Shown here in pieces: positions 23,608 to 30,815 of a DNA stretch of 33,968 bases. The position numbers and the translations under genes are program-made. The DNA lies in contig JBAUZG010000130.1 of the NCBI GenBank assembly GCA_049585195.1, positions 1 through 33,968 of the forward strand, given 5' to 3'. Below the pieces are notes generated by a model. It did no database searches and was not told the DNA's origin. It saw only the letters and a program-made list of their open reading frames with translations. Each line of letters begins with the position of its first letter. Positions within the stretch are counted from its first letter, which is position 1. Source of the stretch: KBS-96 sp049585195. Its GTDB lineage: Bacteria > Acidobacteriota > Terriglobia > Bryobacterales > Bryobacteraceae.

Positions 23608-24742
23608 GGAGAACCTCTTGGATGTCATCAGGACTGACGTAAAAGTGGGGTGAAGTGCGGATCCAGCCTTGGCGCGGGGCTGCGGCGACATGAGAGTCAT
23701 GAAGGGTACGGACGATCACTCCGCTATCGATAACGGGGTGGCGGAAACTTACGATGCCGGAGCTCGATCCTCGAGTCCGCTCTACCAGAACCTGGTATCC
23801 CTTGGCTCGAGCTCCTTCGTAAATCTGGCCGGCTAAACCCAAAACCGCCTGCTCAATTGCTTCAATTCCGACCTCGAGTAGCAGTTCGATCGCGGCATGC
23901 TGTCCAAAACAGCCAATCGTATTCAGAGTCCCGCATTCATATCGGCCGGCGTCATGGCGAAGCGTCATGTCGCGGGAAGCGTAATCGGCATAATTGGCTA
24001 CGTTGGTCCATCCAAACTCAACAGGCTCAATCTGATCGAGGAGATCGCGGCGGACGAATAGTACTCCGTTACCTTCCGGACCGAGCATCCATTTGTGCCC
24101 ATCAGCGGCGAGGGCGTCGACGTGAGACCGTCGTACGTCGATTGGGAGAGCGCCCATACCCTGGATCGCGTCTACAAAAAAGAGGCAATTATTACGACGG
24201 CAAAGTTCGCCTATTGCATCAAGATCAACCCGAAAACCGCTGAGATAATTGACGTAACTGATTGCGAGCAAGCGGGCCCCTTTCACCGCTTCTCCCACCC
24301 GTTCAAGCGGATCGTAGATCGAGAGCCACTCGACTTCGACGCCTCTTTCGCACAGGCGGAGCCACGGGAAGTAATTGGCGGGAAATTCCTCTTTGAAGGC
24401 GACGATGCGGTCGCCAGGTCTCCAATTTAGGCCCAGTGCGATGGTTGCAATTCCCTCGGACGTATTCTTGACGATCGCGATTTCTCCCGGCTCGGCGCCA
24501 ATCAGGCGCGCAGCGGCCGACCGCAGCCCGTCGTAAGCCGCCATCCATTTGTCGTAATGGAGGGATCCAAACTGTAGAGCGTCTTCGGCTAACCATTTCA
24601 TCGCATCGGCGGCACGGCGGCACAATGGCGCGACTGCCGCATGGTTCACATAAATTAGACTCTTTGTGACCGGAAACTCGTCCCGGTAAAGTTCATAGAT
24701 CGGTTTCGAAGAATCGCCAACCGGCACGGGAATGAAACCCAT
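23588..24742 (-). CDS. Aminotransferase class V (cysteine desulfurase/selenocysteine lyase-like)
   Basis: The 384-residue PLP enzyme has fold type I landmarks: YVNHAAVAPL near the N-terminus, VKNTSEGIATIA at 91-102, VDAIQGMGALPID with the PLP-binding D191, and ADGHKWMLGPEG with the Schiff-base K217 after H216. The C-terminal small domain ends SPHFYVSPDDIQEVLHAL. Members act on cysteine, isopenicillin N, kynurenine or related amino acids, and the substrate here is not clear. I see no cysteine in the usual mobile loop of group I desulfurases, so a role as the main Fe-S cluster sulfur donor is not supported. It heads a minus-strand operon, and a divergent M48 protease gene begins 154 bp away. 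Confidence 0.87.
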   Translation of the reverse strand: MGFIPVPVGDSSKPIYELYRDEFPVTKSLIYVNHAAVAPLCRRAADAMKWLAEDALQFGSLHYDKWMAAYDGLRSAAARLIGAEPGEIAIVKNTSEGIATIALGLNWRPGDRIVAFKEEFPANYFPWLRLCERGVEVEWLSIYDPLERVGEAVKGARLLAISYVNYLSGFRVDLDAIGELCRRNNCLFFVDAIQGMGALPIDVRRSHVDALAADGHKWMLGPEGNGVLFVRRDLLDQIEPVEFGWTNVANYADYASRDMTLRHDAGRYECGTLNTIGCFGQHAAIELLLEVGIEAIEQAVLGLAGQIYEGARAKGYQVLVERTRGSSSGIVSFRHPVIDSGVIVRTLHDSHVAAAPRQGWIRTSPHFYVSPDDIQEVLHALPPV

Positions 24743-24814
24743 AGGGATGAGGATACGTTAATGGAAGAGAGCCTCTTCGCGGGATCGTCCCGGGTCTTCT
24801 GTAAACAGCGCTGG

Positions 24815-24850
24815 TTGCCGCTGGGCAATTTAGGCCTATACTGTTAACAG
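24815..24850 (+). promoter_or_regulatory. Promoter with overlapping palindrome upstream of the M48 protease
   Basis: TTGCCG (24815-24820) and TATACT (24837-24842) are 16 bp apart and form a sigma70-like promoter reading toward the M48 gene. The perfect palindrome CTGTTAACAG (24841-24850) overlaps the end of the -10 box and the expected start of transcription, as an operator would. A strong SD, GGAGG at 24888-24892, precedes ATG 24897. Confidence 0.5.
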
Positions 24851-24896
24851 CAGAAGGCGTGGTACCGATCAAACGGCCAGGTCTCCTGGAGGTGTT

Positions 24897-25985
24897 ATGA
24901 GGCGTTTGTTTTTCAAATCGCTCCGTCCCGAGCTTGCCGGTCTCGCCCTAGGCTGCCTTCTTTGCGCTCTGAGCGCGCCCGCATTCGCGGAAAACCAGAA
25001 AGACGATCCCGACGCTATTGGCGATCGGAAGGTCGCCTGCAAGATGAATTGGTATTCGATTGAAAAGGAGATCGCACTGGGTAAGCAGCTAGCCCAGCAG
25101 GTAGAGCGTCAATCGCGCATTATCAGCGACCCTGTGGTCAGCGAATACGTCAACCGGATCGGCCAAAATCTGGTTCGCAATTCGGACGCCAAGGTACCCT
25201 TCACGATCAAGGTCATTGACGGCGAAGAAGTAAATGCCTTTGCCCTTCCCGGCGGCTTCTTTTTCGTTTATTCCGGCCTCATTATGAAGGCCGATACGGA
25301 ATCGGAATTAGCCGGCGTAATGGCGCACGAGATCGCCCACGTAGCCGCCCGCCACGGTACCTGCCAGGCAACCAAGGGACAGATGGTAAACCTGGCTACG
25401 ATTCCACTCATTATGATGAGTGGCGGAATGGCCGGGTATGCGATCTATGAGGGCGCGAGCATTCTGGTTCCCATGACTTTTTTGAAGTTCTCGCGCAACA
25501 TGGAAGCCCAGGCCGACTATCTGGGCCTGCAATACATGTACAAGACCGGGTACGATCCGGAATCGTTTATCGACTTCTTTGAAAAGATCGAGACAATGGA
25601 TAAGCGCAAGCCGGGAACCATGGCTAAGGTGTTCTCGACGCACCCGCCCACCGGCGACCGGATTGTCGCGGCCCAGAACGAGATCGCTAAGATTCTGAAG
25701 GAGAAGCCCGAATATGTGGTTACGACTTCGGAGTTTAACGATGTCAAGGCGCGGCTCGCCATGCTTGAAAATCGCCGCAAGCTGACGGACGCCACTTCCA
25801 CTGACCCGAACAAGCCAACCCTGCGGAAGAATCCGAACTCCACCGGACCGATTGACGACGACAGCGGTAACTCGACGAAATCGAAAGGCGACGATGAGGA
25901 TCGCCCGCAGCTAAAACGGCGCCCATCAGATAGCTCCGACGGCTCGGACACCTCGACCACGACAAATAACCCGAACAATAATTGA
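24897..25985 (+). CDS. M48-family periplasmic zinc metalloprotease (BepA/LoiP-like)
   Basis: The 362-residue protein has a signal peptide ending SAPAFA-EN (residue 31). The M48 domain follows: EKEIALGKQLAQQVERQ, then VNAFALPGGFFFVYSGL, the zinc motif HEIAH at 144-148 in VMAHEIAHVAARHG, and the third ligand E203 in NMEAQADYLG. This family degrades or refolds outer-membrane proteins in the periplasm. The C-terminus from about 290 lacks the TPR domain of BepA and instead is a Ser/Asp/Asn-rich, probably disordered tail (SSDGSDTSTTTNNPNNN). It is a single gene with its own promoter and SD and a hairpin after the stop. It is a plausible quality-control protease for the large receptors in this window, though that link is inference. 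Confidence 0.92.
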   Translation: MRRLFFKSLRPELAGLALGCLLCALSAPAFAENQKDDPDAIGDRKVACKMNWYSIEKEIALGKQLAQQVERQSRIISDPVVSEYVNRIGQNLVRNSDAKVPFTIKVIDGEEVNAFALPGGFFFVYSGLIMKADTESELAGVMAHEIAHVAARHGTCQATKGQMVNLATIPLIMMSGGMAGYAIYEGASILVPMTFLKFSRNMEAQADYLGLQYMYKTGYDPESFIDFFEKIETMDKRKPGTMAKVFSTHPPTGDRIVAAQNEIAKILKEKPEYVVTTSEFNDVKARLAMLENRRKLTDATSTDPNKPTLRKNPNSTGPIDDDSGNSTKSKGDDEDRPQLKRRPSDSSDGSDTSTTTNNPNNN

Positions 25986-25997
25986 AGTTTTGGGGAA

Positions 25998-26026
25998 GGG
26001 CGAGGTAGACCTCGCCCCTATAGTTT
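25998..26026. terminator. Hairpin terminator between the M48 and sigma-factor genes
   Basis: GGGCGAGGT (25998-26006) and ACCTCGCCC (26009-26017) form a perfect 9 bp stem with a 2 bp loop. It is followed on the plus strand by CTATAGTTTT. It begins 13 bp after the M48 stop, and the genes converge here, so it probably ends the M48 transcript and may also serve the sigma-factor gene on the other strand. Confidence 0.65.
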
Positions 26027-26583
26027 TACATGGGCGCTGTCCAGCGCTCCATCTCTTGCGTGTTGAAATCCATCCCGATTGCAGTTCTTGCCCTTTGCGC
26101 CAGAGTCTTCAGCTTGGCGTGACGGGGTTTTGAGAGTTTTTTCTCAACGCTGCGCCGCGCACGGAGAAGTCGAATGCGGACAGCGGTCTCGGTCCACCCG
26201 TGCTGCTCGGCAATCTCCTGCACCTTGTATCCCTCGATGTAATGGCTGTGTAGCACAATCCGATCGTTCGGTTTGCAGCCGTTCAGAATTCGCTTCGCAT
26301 CAATTGCCGCGACGTTCAGTCTAGGAGGCGCGGCGAGCTCGGGAAGAGTCTGGGTCTGCGGCTCACGGCGCAGATAAGTTCTGTGAATATTGAGGGCAAT
26401 ACTGTTGGTCCAGGTTAGAACCAAGTTTGGGTCGCGCAGTTGCGTGCGGCGCTCCCAGCCCTTCGCCCATGCCGCCTGAGCCGTGTCCAGAGCCGCATCA
26501 TAGGAAAGCCCGCGTGACACGAGAAAGCGAACCGTTAGATTAAATCCACGTTGATAAGCGTTGCCGTATTCTTCTGTTGTCAT
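26026..26583 (-). CDS. Sigma-70-family (ECF-like) RNA polymerase sigma factor
   Basis: ATG 26583 (MTTEEYGNAYQRGFN) gives 185 residues. The longer open frame up to 26682 adds about 33 residues with no family character. The region-2-like part at about 10-75 contains GLSYDAALDTAQAAWAKGWE and the helix LTWTNSIALNIHRTYLRRE. The region-4 helix-turn-helix at about 110-160 reads ILHS-like HSHYIEGYKVQEIAEQHGWT then ETAVRIRLLRARRSVEK, the standard promoter -35 recognition unit. It would direct RNA polymerase to a small regulon. No anti-sigma factor is adjacent, and no C-terminal sensor domain is evident, so its control is unknown. The N-terminal region 2 is divergent. Confidence 0.72.
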   Translation of the reverse strand: MTTEEYGNAYQRGFNLTVRFLVSRGLSYDAALDTAQAAWAKGWERRTQLRDPNLVLTWTNSIALNIHRTYLRREPQTQTLPELAAPPRLNVAAIDAKRILNGCKPNDRIVLHSHYIEGYKVQEIAEQHGWTETAVRIRLLRARRSVEKKLSKPRHAKLKTLAQRARTAIGMDFNTQEMERWTAPM

Positions 26584-26740
26584 CGCACCGCTTATTGGGC
26601 AGTTTATGGGCCAACGAAGCTGTCGCCCTTTTAAGTCATTGATTTTAAATAGCTTGATGCGAAGAGCGGCGTTTGGGAGCACTCGTGCCGGCTCGCTGAA
26701 AGCGCCAAATCTACAGGGTCGCCAGAAAAAATTTCGCTCT

Positions 26741-29700
26741 TTAGAATGAAACTATTCGCGATCCTAGAAATTCTGGCAGGCCTGGAGCTTCTGCGTTTGC
26801 GGTTCGCTCGAGCTTGTGCCAGCCTACAAGCCGCCCTCTTAACGCATACAGGAACGACTTGGCGAGTATATAGTTCATCAGAACGCGGTAATACAGGCGC
26901 TGCGGCACAAAGTAAAGCAGGTCCGAGGAGAGCTTGCCTTCAAGTCCGTACGCGAGGACGGAGGCAAGAAAGTCGAGCGAAAGAAAGATCACATAATACA
27001 GCGCGACGATGCGCCAATTTCCCGCAGCGAACGCAAGGATCATCGCGATTTCCGCTGCCGGCGACAACGCGGCCAGTAGCACCTGGAAAATCCAGATGCT
27101 CGGCAGAGCCACAAACCCGAGCGTGCCATATCGAGGCCGCAACAGCGCATCCCGATGCTTCCAGGCAGCCTGAAGCGTCCCGAAAGCCCAGCGGAATCGT
27201 TGTTTGGCGAGAGCGGAGCTGGTTTCCGGCGCTTCCGTGTACGCTAAGGCCCGTTCTTCATAGCGGATTTCATAGCCCAGCCGGCGGATCGCCAGCGTCA
27301 GGTCAGTATCTTCAGCCAAGGTGTCGTGACGGAACCCGCCCACTTGCAGGATGAGTTGCTTGCGCCAAGCGCCAACGGCTCCCGGAACGACTGTAATGGC
27401 ATTCACAAGATCGAGCGCTCTCCGGTCGAGATTGAATCCGCATACATATTCGAGAGACTGAAAACGCGTAAGCCAGCCTCGTCGATTGCCAACCTTTGCG
27501 TTGCCCGAGACCGCGCCCACGTTCGGGTCGTTAAAATGCCGGACGAGACTTGAGATGGCTCCGGACGCGAGGATTGTGTCGGCATCGAGGCAAATCAGAA
27601 TCTCGTGGCGCGCTTCGGCGATCGCGCGATTTAAAGCCGCTGCCTTGCCGCCGTTCGCCTGCCGTAACAATCTTACGCGCGGATCGCGCGAATACATTCT
27701 TCGCACGACAGAATTGGTATTGTCAGTGGAGCCGTCGTCGACAACGACGATCTCGAAGTTTGAATAATCAGCGTTCAGCAGCGAGCGGATCGTTTTCGCA
27801 ATGACTTTTTCTTCGTTGTAAGCAGCGATGAGCACCGAGACAGGTGGAAGCAATCCGGGTGTGAATCGCCTTGATCGATGCCGTAATTTTTGGACCAGCG
27901 CCATTGCGCAATAAATAAGCGAACGCGCTACAGTCAGGCAAATCGCCAGGGAAAAAAACCAGCCGAGCAACCGCCTCGCGGTGCCTTTCGTCGTTAGCGC
28001 ATCGCCTTCGATACCGGCCATTCTGGATTCTTTCGCGCTGGGGGATGGCATCAACTGAGAGCGGGTACGGCTCAGAAGGGCATCCAAATTCACGAACTGG
28101 TATCCCTCTGAGCGCAGCTTCGCGATCAGAACGGGCAGGGCTTCGAGAGTTGCCGACCGGTTTCCGCCTCCATCGTGCAACAGCAGAATATGACCGTTGT
28201 CTTTTTCGCTCATGACTTCTTCTACGATCTGCTGAGCGGTAACGCCCGGGCGCCAATCCTGAGGGTCGATCCGCTCTCCGATCATTGTGTAGCGGTAGTC
28301 CGTTTCAGCTCGCCATATGGGCGCCACCTCATCGGCCGTTGTGGGCTCACTGTCGGCATTGTAAGGCGGGCGGAAGAGCGTAGTCGCGCGCCCCGTATCG
28401 TTTTCAATCAGGCGTTGCGTGAAATTCAGCTCGAGACGCAGTCGCTCGGGCGAAACGGTCGCGATATTCGGATGAGAATAGGTGTGGTTTCCGAGCAAGT
28501 GGCCTTCGTTATAGATGCGCTTCACCAATCCCGGAAAGCTTTCCGCGTTCAGACCAATCACAAAAAACGTAGCGGGTACATTCTGCTGTTTCAGAATATC
28601 CAGGATTTTCGGAGTCCATTCGGGATCGGGCCCATCGTCGAAGGTCATCACAATCTGCTTGCCCTCTCCTGCGGCCGGTCCGTTCGCTTCCACTGAGTAA
28701 TAGCTTGGAAACCGCTCGTACTTTTCGGCGAAATCACCGTCGGATTCTTTCCAGACCTCGCGCGATCCATCGTGGGGTGTATCCACTACGCGCAGAACAT
28801 CGCCGTCGCCATAGCGATCCACTATCTTCAACGAGCTCATCGAATCGAGAGTTGCTGGCGTAAAGTGGTCATCGGGCCATTTCCGGCCAGGTAAAGCGCT
28901 CCACATGTCGGCGTCTTCAGCGCCCATGCGCCAGATTCCGATGCCGCGGAAGCTTTCCCGGTTCACCGCTTGAATCTGGTTCAAGGCAGTGACAGCGTCG
29001 AGGAACCAAATCTCGTGGCGCGTTCCACTCTGTTTCGACGTGTAGCGCAGAACCGGATTTTCGAGGTTGTCATTCCATAGGACCGCCGCGCCGTTCATCG
29101 AGGCGGCCGAGGCGACCTGCTGAAACGAGACTTCGGTCGCCGATTTCCCCCCGATGATCCAGTCGTAGCCGTAGTTGCCGACACCCACTACTGTCTTCGC
29201 GGGCGGCAGAACTTTCGCGAGATGGTCGAGCTGGTTTTCAAACCAATCTTCGGAAGCAATCGGGCCGGGCTCCCCCGATTGGTAATGCTCGTCGTAAACC
29301 ATAGGGACGATGTAGTCCAGTTCGGCGGCGAGCGTTTTCAGATCGTACGCGTTGTCGTCTGGCGGAACCGCTTCGGCCAGAACCAGATGTTCAGCCTGAA
29401 AACGCTGCTTCGCTTCGCGAACGAGCGACACGAGCTTCTCGCGGTCTTTGCCGCGGGCCTGCTCGAAATCGATAAACATGCCGGCAAAATGATGCTCCCT
29501 GGCATTGTTCACAAGGTTGTCAATGAGATTCTCCCGGGCCTCAGGGGAGTTTAACAGCCGTTCGAGATCAGCCGCCTGCCAGCCATTCCGGAAATTCGTA
29601 ACCAGACCAAGAATTGGCAAGTGGGCGTCTTGGCAAATACGGATGACTTCGGGGTCCGCTTCATCATCGATATCGCCCTTACCATTAAGGAGCGTGAACC

Positions 29701-30115
29701 ATTCGGGAACCAGGTGAGTGAGGTGTTGCAGGTTCGCGCGCAGCGACGTTTTGCTAGCGGGATCCCAATTGACATAAAAGCCGAACACGACGGGCTGCTC
29801 CACGACGACGCTTGCGGCGCTCCGTGGATGAACAATGGGATTGGCCGAACGAACGTATTTGATGCTTTTTCGATCGGCCTTGAACGGCACATTGATATGG
29901 CCGCGCTCATCGCCTAGAATGCTTCTTACTTCCTTGAAGTTGCCCACATGCTCGACGGAACTGAGAGCAAGGCTGGGCAGTGTAGGACTTACGAGGACAG
30001 TGGCGGCCGTCACCATGATAAGCGCAACCGCTGCGATAGCGCCAAACTGAAAAAAGGCTCGGACGCGGCGCCAGCGGCGGCCCGTCGGATCGTGGAAAAC
30101 AAACTTGGTCCCCAT
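26741..30115 (-). CDS. Trimodular GH18-like / NodB polysaccharide deacetylase / GT2 synthase membrane protein
   Basis: The 1124-residue chain reads as one uninterrupted frame from ATG 30115. An N-terminal membrane helix (about 24-45) is followed by a GH18-like domain at about 105-410, with the D-x-E pair in GMFIDFEQA (D216, E218) and PMVYDEHY. A NodB/CE4 domain lies at about 485-685, with TFDDGPD (D493, D494) and the metal histidines H544 and H548 in GNHTYSHPN. A second membrane segment (about 715-740) leads to a GT2 processive synthase at about 755-1000 with DDGST, DAD (844-846), AEDTDL and QRFRW (972-976). C-terminal membrane helices close it. The activities resemble PgaB plus PgaC, which make and partly deacetylate poly-N-acetylglucosamine. 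The polymer here is inferred only. No adjacent export porin gene is seen. Confidence 0.88.
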   Translation of the reverse strand: MGTKFVFHDPTGRRWRRVRAFFQFGAIAAVALIMVTAATVLVSPTLPSLALSSVEHVGNFKEVRSILGDERGHINVPFKADRKSIKYVRSANPIVHPRSAASVVVEQPVVFGFYVNWDPASKTSLRANLQHLTHLVPEWFTLLNGKGDIDDEADPEVIRICQDAHLPILGLVTNFRNGWQAADLERLLNSPEARENLIDNLVNNAREHHFAGMFIDFEQARGKDREKLVSLVREAKQRFQAEHLVLAEAVPPDDNAYDLKTLAAELDYIVPMVYDEHYQSGEPGPIASEDWFENQLDHLAKVLPPAKTVVGVGNYGYDWIIGGKSATEVSFQQVASAASMNGAAVLWNDNLENPVLRYTSKQSGTRHEIWFLDAVTALNQIQAVNRESFRGIGIWRMGAEDADMWSALPGRKWPDDHFTPATLDSMSSLKIVDRYGDGDVLRVVDTPHDGSREVWKESDGDFAEKYERFPSYYSVEANGPAAGEGKQIVMTFDDGPDPEWTPKILDILKQQNVPATFFVIGLNAESFPGLVKRIYNEGHLLGNHTYSHPNIATVSPERLRLELNFTQRLIENDTGRATTLFRPPYNADSEPTTADEVAPIWRAETDYRYTMIGERIDPQDWRPGVTAQQIVEEVMSEKDNGHILLLHDGGGNRSATLEALPVLIAKLRSEGYQFVNLDALLSRTRSQLMPSPSAKESRMAGIEGDALTTKGTARRLLGWFFSLAICLTVARSLIYCAMALVQKLRHRSRRFTPGLLPPVSVLIAAYNEEKVIAKTIRSLLNADYSNFEIVVVDDGSTDNTNSVVRRMYSRDPRVRLLRQANGGKAAALNRAIAEARHEILICLDADTILASGAISSLVRHFNDPNVGAVSGNAKVGNRRGWLTRFQSLEYVCGFNLDRRALDLVNAITVVPGAVGAWRKQLILQVGGFRHDTLAEDTDLTLAIRRLGYEIRYEERALAYTEAPETSSALAKQRFRWAFGTLQAAWKHRDALLRPRYGTLGFVALPSIWIFQVLLAALSPAAEIAMILAFAAGNWRIVALYYVIFLSLDFLASVLAYGLEGKLSSDLLYFVPQRLYYRVLMNYILAKSFLYALRGRLVGWHKLERTANAEAPGLPEFLGSRIVSF

Positions 30116-30519
30116 GGTTGGCTTTGGAACGTCCCCCTAACTGTTTAGAGGTACGGCAGTGCTGGCAGGATGCGGTGAGCAAGGCCGCGAAGCAATTAAA
30201 TCTCTTCCATTAAGTTGGTTTAACGGCCGCATTCCACGGAAACTGCCCCAAACAATTGAAGTGAATTGCCAGCGGGATCTCTCTCGAAATACTTTTGGGT
30301 GTGCGGGCGCAGAATCTGGCCGGGAGCGGGAACCGCTGAAGGTCGGAGACGTAAGCGCAATGTTATTTATTTAAGACCGCCTTGAGGCAGGAGACAATCA
30401 AGGTCGCTCAGAAGCTGGGAAAAAATCGCCCGTTCCAAACGTGACATGCCGCAACCGGTTGATCAGCGGAACCGAGCCGCGACCGCGAGGGAGCGGTTTT
30501 GCAATTTTTTCAAAGCTTC
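30116..30519. other. Gene-free stretch upstream of the trimodular synthase
   Basis: This 404 bp stretch has no supported gene on either strand. It holds the leader and presumably the promoter of the synthase, and one repeat arm at 30471-30497. I looked for a c-di-GMP riboswitch or a toxin partner for the antitoxin gene at 30520 and recognised neither. Confidence 0.5.
30471..30497 (-). repeat. Single arm of the dispersed repeat
   Basis: These 27 bases are an exact reverse-complement copy of 21912-21938, the core unit with the inverted repeat GACCGC-TCCCTC-GCGGTC. The flanks do not match. It sits 23 bp after the stop of the orphan antitoxin gene, and on the minus strand may act as its transcription stop. 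Confidence 0.8.
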
Positions 30520-30762
30520 TCACGCCTCCGGCCCCGTTTCAAGGTTATGGACCGTGGGAACGCGAACTTGAGCCCGACCATGCCTGACGGCTTCACGCCT
30601 GGGTAGCGGAAGTTCCACCCCGCCCAACGGCGTAACATGCCGCCGAATGGACCTCGCGAAATCGCGCGCCTCCTCCTCCATGGACCGGCCGTGAGTGGCC
30701 GCTCGCACGCGAAGCTTCTCCTTAAGAGTCTCATCTAGCCGCCGGATGGTGATGGTCGCCAT
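30520..30762 (-). CDS. FitA/VapB-like ribbon-helix-helix antitoxin without a visible toxin
   Basis: The 80-residue protein starts MATITIRRLDETLKEKLRVR and then AATHGRSMEEEARDFARSI. This is the DNA-binding ribbon-helix-helix of FitA-type antitoxins, with the beta strand at 2-7 and the two helices at about 9-38. The following GGVELPLPRREAV resembles the toxin-contacting tail of these proteins. In typical operons a PIN-domain toxin gene overlaps or directly follows the antitoxin. Here the downstream sequence (30519 toward 30116) contains only a repeat arm and no PIN-like frame. It is either an orphan antitoxin or the remains of a toxin-antitoxin pair. The gene also lies 53 bp after the hydrolase gene on the same strand. 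Confidence 0.75.
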   Translation of the reverse strand: MATITIRRLDETLKEKLRVRAATHGRSMEEEARDFARSIRRHVTPLGGVELPLPRREAVRHGRAQVRVPTVHNLETGPEA

Positions 30763-30815
30763 AGAGCAACGATAGCAATGCGATCATCCGCTGGCGGCGC
30801 ACTCTTTTGAAAGCC

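Noticed and set aside
23608..23700. Upstream extension of the LolA-like gene
   Set aside because: It lies inside the aminotransferase coding sequence. ATG 23607 has a good SD and leads directly into a signal peptide.
30116..30470. Possible riboswitch upstream of the polysaccharide synthase
   Set aside because: I compared it by eye with c-di-GMP riboswitch cores and found no matching conserved bases or paired helices.
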